The notes under the pieces are model-generated. The model saw nothing but the letters and a program-made list of their open reading frames with translations, did not search any database and was not told the DNA's origin. Shown one piece after another: positions 43,824 through 53,191 of a stretch of DNA of 64,000 nt. Position 1 is the stretch's first letter, and each line of letters begins with the position of its first letter. This stretch comes from Bacteroidales bacterium (lineage in GTDB: Bacteria > Bacteroidota > Bacteroidia > Bacteroidales > UBA932): NCBI GenBank assembly GCA_017469845.1, contig JAFUFP010000049.1, forward strand, positions 103,668 through 167,667, read 5' to 3'. The position numbers and the translations under genes were made by a program.

Positions 43824-45152
43824 ATGTACGAAAGAAGCACTACCTATATATCCCGCCGCAAGGCATCATTCCTTTTTCCCGCTTCACTTGTGCTGGCCGT
43901 GCTGATTTCAGTATCGCTGCCATCGTGCAACCTTTTCTCCCGCAAAACGGTCGAAGAACCTGTCAATGTGAAAGATACTGTGTATCCGCTCGGGTTCTGC
44001 ACGGATTCGTTCGACCTTGTCGACGGGACGGTCAAGAGCGGGGAAGCGTTCACTTCGCTGATGACCCGTCTGGGTCTTTCCCAGGAGGAAGCTTATACCC
44101 TTTCCGAAAAATGCGACACCCTTTTCGATGTCCGAAAGATGAGGGCCGGAAACTCCTTCCAGGCTTATTACGATGCCGACACTACGGAGTTCAGACGTCT
44201 GGCGTACGTCGTGTACGAGAACAACCGTATCCGGAGGACCGTCTTCAAGACCACCCCTCCGATGAGCGTTTCCGTCTATGACAAGGATGTCGAAACCCTC
44301 GAAAGGTTCGCCGACGTCACTATCAGTTCTTCCCTTTGGAATGACATGAGGGCGGCTGACGTTTCTCCTCTTCTTATCATGAAACTCTCCGAAATCTACG
44401 CCTGGACCGTCGACTTCTTCGCTCTCCAGAAGGGTGACCGCTTCAGGGTCCTCTACGACGAGAACGTGTGCGAGGGCGAGACCATAGGAATCGACTCGGT
44501 GAGGTTCTCCCTCTTCGACCACGCCGGAAAGGAGTTCGTCGCCGTTATGCTCAGCCAGCGGGACAGCGGAAACCTCTACTGGAACGAAAACGGTGAATCC
44601 CTCCAGAAGGCCTTCCTCAAGGCTCCTCTGAAGTTCACCAGGATAAGCTCCGGCTTCTCTTACGCAAGGCGTCATCCCGTTTACGGGACAGTGAGACCCC
44701 ATACGGCTGTCGATTACGCCGCTCCGACGGGAACCCCGATCATGGCGATCGGTGACGGAACCATCATAAGCGCCGGTTGGGCCGGAGGTGGCGGAAACAC
44801 CATCAAGATTAAGCACAATTCGGTGTACACAACTTCCTATATGCACATGTCCCGTTTCGCTCCGGGAATGAAGGTCGGAAGGCATGTCTCCCAGGGAGAG
44901 GTCATCGGTTATGTCGGAATGACTGGAACGGCGACAGGACCGCACCTCGATTTCAGGGTATGGAAGAACGACGTTCCGATCGACCCGCTGACTCTCGAAT
45001 CCCCGAATTCGGATCCGATAAAGGAGGAATTCCGTCCGATTCTCGACTCCGTATATACGATATACAGGGCGAAAGTGGATTCTCTTTCAGCCTTGACTGC
45101 TGAAATCCAGATTCCTGAGGGAACAGTCGAAGAAGAAATCCCTGAACAGTAG
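43824..45152 (+). CDS. M23 family metallopeptidase (LytM-type), lipoprotein
   Basis: A 442-residue envelope protein. The signal peptide has a lipobox ('VLISVSLPSCNLF'). The N-terminal half carries an OapA/LysM-like region ('GFCTDSFDLVDGTVKSGEAFTSLMTRLG'). The C-terminal LytM domain has the zinc ligands in 'RPHTAVDYAAP', the His of 'SYMHMSRF' and the catalytic pair in 'GPHLDFRVW'. All are intact, so it should be an active peptidoglycan endopeptidase. The ATG at 43824 is preferred to a TTG two codons upstream. It ends 9 nt before the ALDH gene. Confidence 0.93.
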   Translation: MYERSTTYISRRKASFLFPASLVLAVLISVSLPSCNLFSRKTVEEPVNVKDTVYPLGFCTDSFDLVDGTVKSGEAFTSLMTRLGLSQEEAYTLSEKCDTLFDVRKMRAGNSFQAYYDADTTEFRRLAYVVYENNRIRRTVFKTTPPMSVSVYDKDVETLERFADVTISSSLWNDMRAADVSPLLIMKLSEIYAWTVDFFALQKGDRFRVLYDENVCEGETIGIDSVRFSLFDHAGKEFVAVMLSQRDSGNLYWNENGESLQKAFLKAPLKFTRISSGFSYARRHPVYGTVRPHTAVDYAAPTGTPIMAIGDGTIISAGWAGGGGNTIKIKHNSVYTTSYMHMSRFAPGMKVGRHVSQGEVIGYVGMTGTATGPHLDFRVWKNDVPIDPLTLESPNSDPIKEEFRPILDSVYTIYRAKVDSLSALTAEIQIPEGTVEEEIPEQ

Positions 45153-45161
45153 TTGATCGCA

Positions 45162-46553
45162 ATGGCACTGCAGAATACCCCCACAGAAAAGATAGAGGAG
45201 ATCGTATCTTCTCAGAGAGATTTCTTCGCTACCGGAAAGACACGTGAAGTGTCTTTCAGAAAAGAAATGCTCATCCGCCTTCGTGACGGCCTCAAAAAAT
45301 GGGAACCGGAACTCTCCGAAGCCCTCATCAAGGACCTTCACAAAAGTTACGAGGAAGCCTTCATGACCGAGTTCGGAATCCTCTACGGGGAAATCTCCGA
45401 GGCTCTCCGCAAAGTGGGCAGGTGGTCCCGGAGGAAAAAGGTACGCACCCCGATGACGGTAATGCCCTCGAAGAGCTACATTGTCCGTGAACCCCTCGGT
45501 TGTGCCCTGATAGTTTCTCCCTGGAACTATCCCGTCCAACTTCTTCTGAATCCCCTGGTCGGAGCGATCTCGGCGGGGTGCACGGCGGTTCTGAAGCCTT
45601 CACCTTATGTCCCCAACGTCTCGTCCGTTCTGGGTAAGATGATAGGGGAGACCTTCCCGGAAGAATATGTCGCCGTCGTACAGGGTGACAGGAGCGTCAA
45701 CTCAGTTCTTTTCGGAACGAAGTTCGACATCGTGTTCTTTACCGGAAGTCCCTCTTTGGCGAGGGTACTGTCGCTTTCGCAGTCAAAGTACCTGACCCCT
45801 ATGGTCCTTGAACTTGGCGGCAAGAGTCCCTGCATCGTTGATAAGGATGCCGATATCGAATTGGCGGCCAGACGTATAGCTTGGGGAAAGTGCCTCAATT
45901 CCGGGCAGACCTGCATAGCCCCCGATTATCTTTTCATCCATGAGGACGTCAAGGAGAGTTTCGTGCGGGAATTCGGAAAAGCGGTAGGGGAACTCTATCC
46001 CGAGGGAACGGATAAGGCGGAGCATTACGTCCATATGGTGAGGGACGCCGCTTTCGAGCGGGTCGTCTCTTATCTGAAGGACGGCGAGATCCTCTACGGA
46101 GGACACTTCGACAGGGACAGCCGGTGGATAGAACCGACTCTTCTTGGCTCAGTGAGCCCGGATTCCCCGGTGATGACGGAAGAAATCTTCGGCCCCGTTT
46201 TCCCGGTTCTCACTTTCCGTGACAGAAGGGAAGTGGAGGAGTTCGTCTGCTCCCGGGAGAAACCTCTGGCGTTCTACTATTTCGGAGCGGAAAAGGACGG
46301 ATGGAACCTCATATCGAAGACTTCATCGGGCGGAGCCTGCATCAATGACACGATAATGCATATCGCGAATTCCGCACTTCCGTTCGGAGGTGTGGGGAAT
46401 TCCGGAATGGGGTCGTATCACAGGGAAAGGAGCTTTCTCGCTTTCACGCATGAGAGGACGGTGCTTTCCACTCCCACGTGGATTGACCTTCCGTTCCGGT
46501 ACATGCCCTACAAGTTCTTTTCCCTGGCCAAGAAACTTCTTCAGAACCAGTAG
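45162..46553 (+). CDS. Aldehyde dehydrogenase, class 3/fatty-aldehyde type
   Basis: A 463-residue NAD(P)-dependent enzyme. The cofactor region is 'LIVSPWNYPVQLLLNPL' and 'FFTGSPSLARVLS'; the general base Glu is in 'LELGGKSPCIVD' and the catalytic Cys in 'NSGQTCIAPDYLF'. The C-terminal 'PTWIDLPFRYMPYKFFSLAKKLL' resembles the membrane-facing tail of fatty-aldehyde dehydrogenases. Members oxidise long-chain or aromatic aldehydes. It is co-transcribed with the M23 peptidase gene; no functional link is obvious. Confidence 0.92.
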   Translation: MALQNTPTEKIEEIVSSQRDFFATGKTREVSFRKEMLIRLRDGLKKWEPELSEALIKDLHKSYEEAFMTEFGILYGEISEALRKVGRWSRRKKVRTPMTVMPSKSYIVREPLGCALIVSPWNYPVQLLLNPLVGAISAGCTAVLKPSPYVPNVSSVLGKMIGETFPEEYVAVVQGDRSVNSVLFGTKFDIVFFTGSPSLARVLSLSQSKYLTPMVLELGGKSPCIVDKDADIELAARRIAWGKCLNSGQTCIAPDYLFIHEDVKESFVREFGKAVGELYPEGTDKAEHYVHMVRDAAFERVVSYLKDGEILYGGHFDRDSRWIEPTLLGSVSPDSPVMTEEIFGPVFPVLTFRDRREVEEFVCSREKPLAFYYFGAEKDGWNLISKTSSGGACINDTIMHIANSALPFGGVGNSGMGSYHRERSFLAFTHERTVLSTPTWIDLPFRYMPYKFFSLAKKLLQNQ

Positions 46554-46608
46554 GAAATCCTTTCTGCGTACGTTTTCCCGCAAATATATGCAGCGCAATC
46601 TCTTTTAA

Positions 46609-46639
46609 TTTGAATTGACTGCGTTTGTTTGTATATTTG
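46609..46639 (+). promoter_or_regulatory. Consensus promoter for the CNNM/CorC gene
   Basis: TTTG (46609-46612), a 19-nt spacer and TATATTTG (46632-46639). The leader is about 12-15 nt to the ATG at 46658. Confidence 0.75.
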
Positions 46640-46657
46640 CAGGAAATTTTTGTCCGA

Positions 46658-47746
46658 ATGACACTTCTGCTTGTATTTCTTCTGGGCGCCATGCTCATTT
46701 CGTTCCTCTGTTCGATACTTGAGGCGACGCTTATGAGCACACCTATTTCATTCATCACGATGAAGGAGGAGGAGGGATATCGTCCCGCCACCCTCATGAA
46801 GGAGTACAAAACGAATTCTTCCCGTCCTTTGGCGGCAATCCTTTCGCTCAACACCATCGCCAACACCATCGGTGCCGCCGGAGTCGGCCAGCAGGCCAAC
46901 ATCATCTTCGGCTCCCATTGGTTCGGAGTCGTGAGCGCCTTAACGACTATACTCATCCTCGTCTTTTCGGAAATCATCCCCAAGACGATCGGAACCTCCT
47001 ATTGGAGGGGCCTTATGGGCTTCGCCGCGAAAACCATCCGGGTGCTGATTTTCTGCCTGTATCCCATCGTCATCTGTGTCGAGTGGCTGCAGAAGAGCAT
47101 CACTCCCGCTGACGCCGATGCGACAGTCTCCAAGGAGGAGGTCGGTGCTCTTGCCGACGTGGCCGAGGAATCCGGTGAACTTGACGAGGACGAAAACGAG
47201 GTGATACAGAACATCATCAGCCTCGACGAGATGACCGTGACCGATGTCATGACCCCGAGGGTAGTTGCGGCAACCGCTCCCGAGTCGATGACCCTCAGAA
47301 AGTTCTACAAGGACCAGAGGTTCCTCCACCATAGCCGCATTCCCGTATGGCAGGACAATGACGACTACATAACCGGCTACATTCTCCGTCTTGAGGCTCT
47401 CCAGCTTCTTGCCGAGGACAAGTTCGACGTCACCCTCGGTGACATAAGAAGGGATATCGCATCCTTCCCCGAAGATACACCCTTGGACAAGGTCTGGGAT
47501 GAGATGCTCACCAAGGACGAGCAGATAAGCATCGTCATCGACGAGTACGGCTCTTTCCAGGGCATCGTCACTCTTGAGGATGTGATCGAGACCATCCTCG
47601 GCGATGAAATCGTCGACGAAAGGGATGAGGTCAGGGACATGCAGCAGCTCGCTATTGACCGCTGGAACAAGCGTCTCGGACAGAGGGCGGCAATCGCCAC
47701 AAAGGCCCAGAACAAGGCTCCCAAACCTGTTCCCCAGCCCGAATGA
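46658..47746 (+). CDS. CNNM/HlyC-CorC family transporter (DUF21 plus CBS pair)
   Basis: A 362-residue inner-membrane protein. The DUF21 domain with four hydrophobic helices covers about 1-165 ('ILEATLMSTPISFI', 'LNTIANTIGAAGVG', 'FSEIIPKTIG'). Two CBS domains follow ('TVTDVMTPRVVAATAPESM' and 'DEQISIVIDEYGSFQGIVTLEDVIETILGDEIVDE'). The C-terminal CorC_HlyC domain of longer homologues is missing. The family exports magnesium with sodium. The ATG at 46658 is chosen because the upstream in-frame codons overlap the promoter. Confidence 0.9.
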   Translation: MTLLLVFLLGAMLISFLCSILEATLMSTPISFITMKEEEGYRPATLMKEYKTNSSRPLAAILSLNTIANTIGAAGVGQQANIIFGSHWFGVVSALTTILILVFSEIIPKTIGTSYWRGLMGFAAKTIRVLIFCLYPIVICVEWLQKSITPADADATVSKEEVGALADVAEESGELDEDENEVIQNIISLDEMTVTDVMTPRVVAATAPESMTLRKFYKDQRFLHHSRIPVWQDNDDYITGYILRLEALQLLAEDKFDVTLGDIRRDIASFPEDTPLDKVWDEMLTKDEQISIVIDEYGSFQGIVTLEDVIETILGDEIVDERDEVRDMQQLAIDRWNKRLGQRAAIATKAQNKAPKPVPQPE

Positions 47747-47765
47747 TCTTTCCGCATCACTATAG

Positions 47766-47799
47766 GATCCGTCTCCCCGTGGAGGCGGATTACTTTTTT
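47766..47799 (+). terminator. Rho-independent terminator of the CNNM/CorC gene
   Basis: A stem ATCCG(T)CTCC / GGAG(G)CGGAT with a CCGT loop, followed by TACTTTTTT. Confidence 0.8.
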
Positions 47800-47837
47800 G
47801 TTGCTATATCAGGAAGGAAGATACCAACAAATTGTGA

Positions 47838-47868
47838 TTGACTTTTTTCTTACGTTCGTGTTACTTTG
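47838..47868 (+). promoter_or_regulatory. Predicted promoter for the HMA protein gene
   Basis: TTG (47838-47840), a 20-nt spacer and TTACTTTG (47861-47868), one mismatch from TAnnTTTG. Confidence 0.55.
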
Positions 47869-47897
47869 CGTCGGAAAACAAATGAAATATTGATCAT

Positions 47898-48278
47898 ATG
47901 AAGAAATTTGCTGTCATCATGGCCATGTTGGCCTTCTGCGTTTCAATGAACGCGAAAGTGGTTGAAAAGACTTTTACCGTAAGGGGACACTGCGGAATGT
48001 GCAAGATGAGGATCGAAAATGCCGCCAAAGGATTCGAGGGAGTTGAGGCTGCCGAATACGACCTCAAAGGACAGTCACTCAAACTCACCTATGACAAGAA
48101 GTCCGTTTCCCCTAAGGATGTCATGAAGGCCATCGCCGCCCTCGGATATGACGCCGGCAAGGTCAAGGCCACCGATGAAGCTTACAACAAGCTCGAGGAG
48201 TGCTGCCGTTATCGTGAGATCAAAGGAATCAACGACCATGCTCACGAAGGCGGACACGGTATGCACCACGCCGAATAA
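47898..48278 (+). CDS. Periplasmic heavy-metal-associated (HMA) protein
   Basis: A 126-residue exported protein. After a signal peptide ('VIMAMLAFCVSMNAK') there is one HMA ferredoxin-like domain with the metal motif 'GHCGMCKMRIENAA' (C-x-x-C). The C-terminus is rich in His ('NDHAHEGGHGMHH') and also has a Cys pair ('EECCRYRE'), giving extra metal ligands. It is probably a copper or zinc binding/carrier protein of the periplasm. No metal ATPase gene is next to it. It has its own promoter and a terminator at 48363-48391. Confidence 0.88.
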   Translation: MKKFAVIMAMLAFCVSMNAKVVEKTFTVRGHCGMCKMRIENAAKGFEGVEAAEYDLKGQSLKLTYDKKSVSPKDVMKAIAALGYDAGKVKATDEAYNKLEECCRYREIKGINDHAHEGGHGMHHAE

Positions 48279-48302
48279 GTAGCACCACCTCACGCGGCCA
48301 CT

Positions 48303-48530
48303 TTATGGTCGTGTCGCCAACTGCAATCCACGAAGAATCTCCTGATTCTTTCGGTAAGTTTCTGCCCATGTCGCAAGACAATGGGCATTTTCGATTATTT
48401 GGGGCAGGGCTCCCTCCGGTTCGGTATTCACGCCTTCACAGATTATCAGAAACGTTTTTTTGACAGGGCGAACCCTTACTTTACGTCGAATATTCCTTTC
48501 TTTACTCGGAGATTTGTGCTTTGTAGCCAT
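48303..48530 (-). pseudogene. Truncated RloB-like gene
   Basis: A 75-codon frame. Its first 43 residues look like the start of RloB, a TOPRIM-fold partner of RloA-type ATPases: basic N-terminus, then 'KKTFLIICEGVNTEPE', where RloB normally has 'ICEGEKTEPxYF'. From there on homology is lost, although RloB proteins are about 200 residues. The remaining 32 residues ('GALPQIIENAHCLATWAE...') are read antisense through the terminator hairpin of the HMA gene, so they are not real protein sequence in origin. I infer a 3' deletion that removed the nuclease. It lies 4 nt after the ATPase gene. Confidence 0.65.
48363..48391 (+). terminator. Terminator of the HMA gene, overlapping the antisense RloB remnant
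   Basis: TGCCCATGTC / GAC(A)ATGGGCA closes a GCAA (GNRA) tetraloop and is followed by TTTTC. A second hairpin (CGAAGAATC / GATTCTTTCG) lies just upstream at about 48331-48353. Confidence 0.75.
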
Positions 48531-48534
48531 AATG

Positions 48535-49755
48535 CTATTCTTCCTCCTTCAGAAATAGTTTAGACATGTTGCCAAGAATCGGGGTTGCTCCAAATTTGCC
48601 CGCCAAATAGCCTTTTTCAAAAGAAGCGCCGCCGCGGACCTTATATTCAGCCAGAGAGTACAGGCGTGAAGCACCAAACCTGTCTTTCTCGGTAAACCAT
48701 ATCTGATCTCTTCGGAAAGAACCTGATGAGAGCAGATTAGTGTCGTGCGCGGTGAAAATCAGCTGTGCACCATGGGGGTTGGTTTCCTTTGAGTTGAATA
48801 ATGATATGACTCGTTCGGTAAGCAGCGGATGCATCTTGGAGTCGAATTCATCGACGATCATGGGCTTTCCGTTATCTAGTGCATCGATGATGGGGTAGGC
48901 CAGGGAAAAGTATTTGATTGTTCCCTCGGATTCATTGTTCAGGAAAGGGAAAGTCACACTTTGTTTTACACGACCCTCGGCATCATATTGATTATGACGG
49001 CTTGTAACAACATCTCCAATCTTTTCAATGTCTTCGATACCAAGGTCGGCATACTGCGAAAAAGCGACAATCCTTTCTCGCATCACAGGATCATCGAAGT
49101 GACGGAGAGTGTCGTTCCAGTTGGTTTCCTCATCGGAACATGACATTACAGTTGTGTCAGTGAGCCAACTGATGACTTCTACTGCTGTTGCGTCATTGAA
49201 CTGTGCGGCTGCGGACAATAATAGCGCATTGGGTCGGACCATCTTTCGGTTTACTATGTCCTGTATAAGCGGCATAGTGGGGTGAACTTTAAATGAGTTC
49301 CTTTCCCTTAGAAATAATTCCATTTCTTTGGCCCGTTTGCGGCAGGCTTTACGATATAACCACTCGTCTTGGACAGCATCGCGTGTTACGTTAAAACCAT
49401 AGCGGTATTGATTGTTACCAAGAATGAAAATGAGTTCAAAACTTGAAGGCTCACCGATTGATTCCGAATCCAATCGAAAATTCTCCACGTCGATTTCTTC
49501 ACCGACCTGTACATTCTTGAATGAGTTTACAATGAAACGCTTGAAGAAGTCGAATGCCTTGATGACATTGGACTTGCCAGAGGCATTCGCCCCCAATATG
49601 ACTGCACTTTTTAGAAGGTTTATGCCGGTATCAGCCACAGACACTTCCACGTTTTCCGTGAGGTTCGTATCTTCCTTGAGCGGAGTCGCCACCATTGAAA
49701 GAATATTCTGCTCTTTGAAGGATAGGAAATTCTCTATTAAAAACTGCAAAATCAT
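48535..49755 (-). CDS. AAA family ATPase, RloA-like (defence-type)
   Basis: A 406-residue ATPase of the AAA_15/AAA_21 group. It begins with 'FLIENFLSFKEQNILSM', has Walker A 'LGANASGKSNVIKAF' near residue 53, Walker B 'KPMIVDEFDSKMHPLLTERV' and the H-loop 'LIFTAHDTNLLSS'. Such ATPases pair with RloB or OLD-like TOPRIM nucleases in anti-phage or abortive-infection loci. Here the partner is truncated. Codon use is more AT-rich than in most neighbours, which suits acquisition by transfer. It may now be an orphan. Confidence 0.87.
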   Translation of the reverse strand: MILQFLIENFLSFKEQNILSMVATPLKEDTNLTENVEVSVADTGINLLKSAVILGANASGKSNVIKAFDFFKRFIVNSFKNVQVGEEIDVENFRLDSESIGEPSSFELIFILGNNQYRYGFNVTRDAVQDEWLYRKACRKRAKEMELFLRERNSFKVHPTMPLIQDIVNRKMVRPNALLLSAAAQFNDATAVEVISWLTDTTVMSCSDEETNWNDTLRHFDDPVMRERIVAFSQYADLGIEDIEKIGDVVTSRHNQYDAEGRVKQSVTFPFLNNESEGTIKYFSLAYPIIDALDNGKPMIVDEFDSKMHPLLTERVISLFNSKETNPHGAQLIFTAHDTNLLSSGSFRRDQIWFTEKDRFGASRLYSLAEYKVRGGASFEKGYLAGKFGATPILGNMSKLFLKEEE

Positions 49756-49786
49756 AGAATAAACTCTTAAATTTGTCTACTTTTTG

Positions 49787-49818
49787 CAAATATGGCAGTT
49801 TTCTTTGAAAAAATCAAA
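49787..49818 (-). promoter_or_regulatory. Predicted promoter of the RloA-like/RloB unit
   Basis: On the minus strand: TTTG (49815-49818), a 20-nt spacer and CATATTTG (49787-49794), one mismatch from TAnnTTTG. Confidence 0.6.
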
Positions 49819-49920
49819 AGTTATCCGAGATGTTGGTATGATGAAATCAAGAAGTGAACTATGTCGATAATCCTGACTGAACAGGACTGAACTGAGCGCT
49901 TCTTCTTTTCAGGGTGTATC

Positions 49921-52448
49921 CTAAAACTTGAACTCCATTCCTAAGTTCACGACGAAGCAGTTGGGGGATTTTTCCCTCACTCCTTCCACTTCCTTGTAGC
50001 GGTGTGTCATCCTCCAGAACGCGTCAACCCTAAAAAGACGCAGGATGTTCGATATTCCGACTCCCATTTCTACATAGGGCTTTTCCAGAGAGGACATGCC
50101 TTTGGGGAACAGAAGGGCGGCGTCCTTGGAAGCCTCAGTTCCGACGATTCCGTTGTTGCGGTCAGAAAGAGTTCCGTAAGCGGCTTTGAATGTGGCCACT
50201 TCCCTGAGGTTCAGTTTCCTCAGAAGAGGAACTTTCCCCAGGAAGAATCCTCCGAAGTTGTGCTCGACGAAAAGGGTGGCCCAGGAGTCCGAGGCGAACT
50301 CGTAAAACTCCATGCAGGCGAACGCTCCCTTGTCGAGGAAGTAAGTGCCGTTGCCCTCGTGGAGCTTAAGGAACGGGTAGGGGACCCTTCCCTGGATCTT
50401 TCCGGCATTGAGCCTTATGAGGGAATATCCCGCCGGAGGAAGGGCGAGTCTCCAGTCAAGTGTGGCTTCAGCACGGAGGAAACTGAAGTCGTTGTGTGCT
50501 ATACCCTTGGGAGAAGCCATTATGTCGAAGGTGAGGTAAGGGTACTTCGTGTGTACGTAGCTCTTTTCGAAAGTACCCCTCGTCACTGTCTCGTCCCAGG
50601 AGAAACGGGCCCTGTAGCGCAGGATTGTCGCCGCCACGCTCTGGACCAGTTCCCCGTCCGGCCGTATCATGGGGACGTACCTGTTGGAGAATACCCTCCT
50701 TGCGTCTATGCCGATGGTGTTGTTGAATCCCGGACTCCATTCATGATCGTAGGCGATGCTCAATTCAGTCACGGGACTTCTCCTCTGTCCTCCGCCCTTG
50801 GCCAGCATCGAGGACATGATGTTGCTCTCGCTGAAAGCGTTGGAACTTCGTCCCAGCTGGACGAGGTCCCTCTTGAGGTTCACTGTGAGTTTCCTCCAGG
50901 GCTGGGTGCTGAACATGTATTCGAACTTGGCGCCTCCCTTGAAAGCCTTGTCCTTGAAGCCGTAGGCGACGTATCCTCCGATCCTCAGCTTCCGGCTGAA
51001 TTCATTCGAGGTCCTCATGCCGTAGTACAGTCTCACTCCTTCGATGGTATTGAAACTGATAGCGTTGGCTACGGGACCGTAACCGAACTTCCCGATGTCG
51101 TAGTATCCGTTCACGAAGGTCGCGATCAGGGAGTACATGTCCCTGTAGATGGGGACGTTCTTTATGGAGTCCACCATGTTGTAGATGTTCTGCTCCCTTG
51201 TCGAAAGGGAGTAGGGCCTGGCACCCTGCCAGTAGTCCTCATCCTTTCCGCCCGCATCCTTCTTCACCATCACGTTGTCACCGGCGTCGGCGATGTCCTT
51301 GCGGAGTGCCTTGCTGAAGTCGGGATTGGAGTAGTGCATGGTGCGGTTCCCGATGATCGTCATGATCTTCGTGGAGTCGTTCATGATGGGGGAGAAGTCA
51401 ACGTACATCCTGTCGTCTCCCCAGAACCATGTGGAATCGTTCACCATCTTGTGTTCCTGGTCAACGACCAGGTCCTTTATCCAGTTGACGTTCGAGTCCT
51501 TGGTGAGCCGGACATGGATTTCACGGAGGGCGAAGTCAGCGGAGTCGATGCTCATCTCCCCGTCCCAAACCGGGGATGAAACGAGCTTCTTTGGGTGGAA
51601 ACGTATCTTCCAGGTCTTCCTTCCGTCGATATGGAGGGAATCGATCAGGTAATAGTTGTAGTAGAGCTCCCCGTTCGTCGAAAGGGGGGAAGGTATCTCA
51701 ACGTTGAAGGCGTTTATGAAGTTACGGTAGAAGTTCGTCTTGAGGTGGAGACTCCCGGTGAATTGGGAAAGGAAGTTCTCGTCGTTGATTCCGGAAATGC
51801 GGCTCGCCTCGATGACTTCCTTGTCGAGGGTAGGGTCGTTCCGGTGATATCTCTTCGCCACCGTTTCGGATATCATGATGGGGAGGAACGCCTTTCCGGA
51901 CACTACGCTCGTATCCATGTAATCGAAAACGAAACCGAAGTTCTTCTTTATGAGGCGCAGGTTCAGGTTCTCGCTGGCGTTGGTGAGGTCGATCTCCATC
52001 TTGTTGTAGACGTCGCACTGCCATGCTTCCTTTCTCTCGGGGTCATTGTCCTTCCGCTTTTCGTCGATTTGTGAGAGTATCCATTTGAGGTAACGGTTGT
52101 CCGGTTTGACGACGGCCGCGGCAATGTTGTTGGTGGAAAGTTCGAGGGAAAAGTTGACCTCCTGGAAAGACCTGGGCTTGATTTTCTGCTCCTTGGGATC
52201 GTATCCGAGGATTTCGGCACGGAGGAGGGTCATGGTAGTGTCCCTCGTCTCGAGGGTATAGTATCCGTCCATGTCGGTGGATACTCCGGTAGTTGTCCCG
52301 GAAAGAAGACCGCAACGAAAGGAATGCCTTCACCGGAAGTGTCGGTGACCCTTCCCTTGACTCTCGTCGATTGCGAGAATCCCGCAACCGGAATCAGAAG
52401 GGCCAGGATCATGACCGTCAGCAGATGTATGAATTTCGTTCCTTTCAT
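49921..52448 (-). pseudogene. DUF5686 / carboxypeptidase-regulatory-like outer membrane protein, interrupted by a one-base frameshift
   Basis: Translation from 52448 gives a signal peptide and 'RVKGRVTDTSGEGIPFVAVFFPG', the start of a carboxypeptidase-regulatory-like domain. The frame then breaks near 52296. In the next frame, 'TDMDGYYTLETRDTTM' continues the same domain and then the 780-residue DUF5686 region, ending in an outer-membrane-like 'FVVNLGMEFKF'. Adding one A in the run GGGACAACT (minus strand) restores 'FPGTTTGVSTDMDGYYTL', exactly the family pattern. The repaired product would be about 842 residues, probably an outer-membrane beta-barrel protein of unknown function. The break may be a true mutation or a sequence error. 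Confidence 0.8.
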
Positions 52449-52708
52449 TTCGGTTATGTCACATATGGACCGCGAAGTCCCCGTTCCCGCCCTCGTCCTT
52501 TGGGTCGGCACGCGGTAGTGCCACCGGACATGCTCCGGGATGCTTTCCGCCTCAGGCGGTATGAAAAATGCTCTTGTGCGCTGTGCTGGCCTTGCCCTGT
52601 GAAAAGACCCCGGCCCGCAGGCAACCATGTCCCGGAAATTTTTACATCCCTTCCGGGCGGGATGGTGCCGCCACCCACAGGACTACACCATCGCGGTCTA
52701 CAGTGTCT
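52449..52708 (-). other. GC-rich intergenic region with several hairpins, no gene seen
   Basis: 260 nt without a convincing ORF. On the minus strand it has hairpins CATCCC...GGGATG, CCGCC-TGA-GGCGG, CCGGAGCATGTCCGG and GCAC...GTGC. No match to tRNA, tmRNA, RNase P, SRP RNA, TPP, FMN or cobalamin riboswitch motifs was recognised. It could be a structured leader of the DUF5686 gene. Confidence 0.3.
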
Positions 52709-53170
52709 CTATTCCCCGATGAGGTCTACAGTCCAGTTGAGGCCCTGGATAGTCGTGTCGAGTTCCCTAAGTTCCTTCGACAGGGCGTCGATTTCACGGT
52801 TGAGGGCACCGAGGTCCATTGTCCTCACGTGCTTTATCTCGCTTCTGGAATACCTGTTTGAACTTTCCGACAGGCTTGACGAAATGTCACGGAGAGAATT
52901 CACCTTAAGTGAAAGGGCGTCCCTTTCGGCGATGAGGAAGGTGAGTGTCCTTCCTTCGGGATCCTTCGAAAGGAAGTTGGTCCTGTTTATCGAATATACG
53001 AGGGAGGAGAACTGCTCCAGGCAGGCGTCCAGCTCACGGCGGAGTTCCTTCGGGTCCTCGGCGGGGGAGTCCCCCTCCTGCACCCATGCGCAGTCCTTGA
53101 GGCGTGAACGCAGCTGCTGAATCCTTTTCTGTAGGTCAGCCCTCTGACTGAGTGCTTGTGAAAGTTTCAT
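52709..53170 (-). CDS. DIP1984 family protein
   Basis: A 153-residue helical cytoplasmic protein. 'KLSQALSQRADLQKRIQQLRSRLK', 'VQEGDSPAEDPKEL', 'INRTN', 'RYSRSEIKHVRTMDLGALNREID' and 'ELDTTIQGLNWTVDL' match the DIP1984 (septicolysin-like) family closely over full length. The structure is a long helical hairpin with coiled-coil potential. The function is unknown. It follows the HD-domain gene after 21 nt on the same strand. Confidence 0.9.
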   Translation of the reverse strand: MKLSQALSQRADLQKRIQQLRSRLKDCAWVQEGDSPAEDPKELRRELDACLEQFSSLVYSINRTNFLSKDPEGRTLTFLIAERDALSLKVNSLRDISSSLSESSNRYSRSEIKHVRTMDLGALNREIDALSKELRELDTTIQGLNWTVDLIGE

Positions 53171-53191
53171 TGTAATCGCTTTTTAGGGTCA

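Noticed and set aside
50002..51579. A 525-codon plus-strand frame opposite the DUF5686 gene.
   Set aside because: It is antisense to a gene with clear family motifs, has no domain pattern and reflects biased third positions.
52449..52708. A riboswitch or housekeeping RNA in the gap before the DUF5686 gene.
   Set aside because: Conserved cores of TPP, FMN and cobalamin riboswitches, RNase P, tmRNA and SRP RNA were not found, so no named RNA can be claimed.
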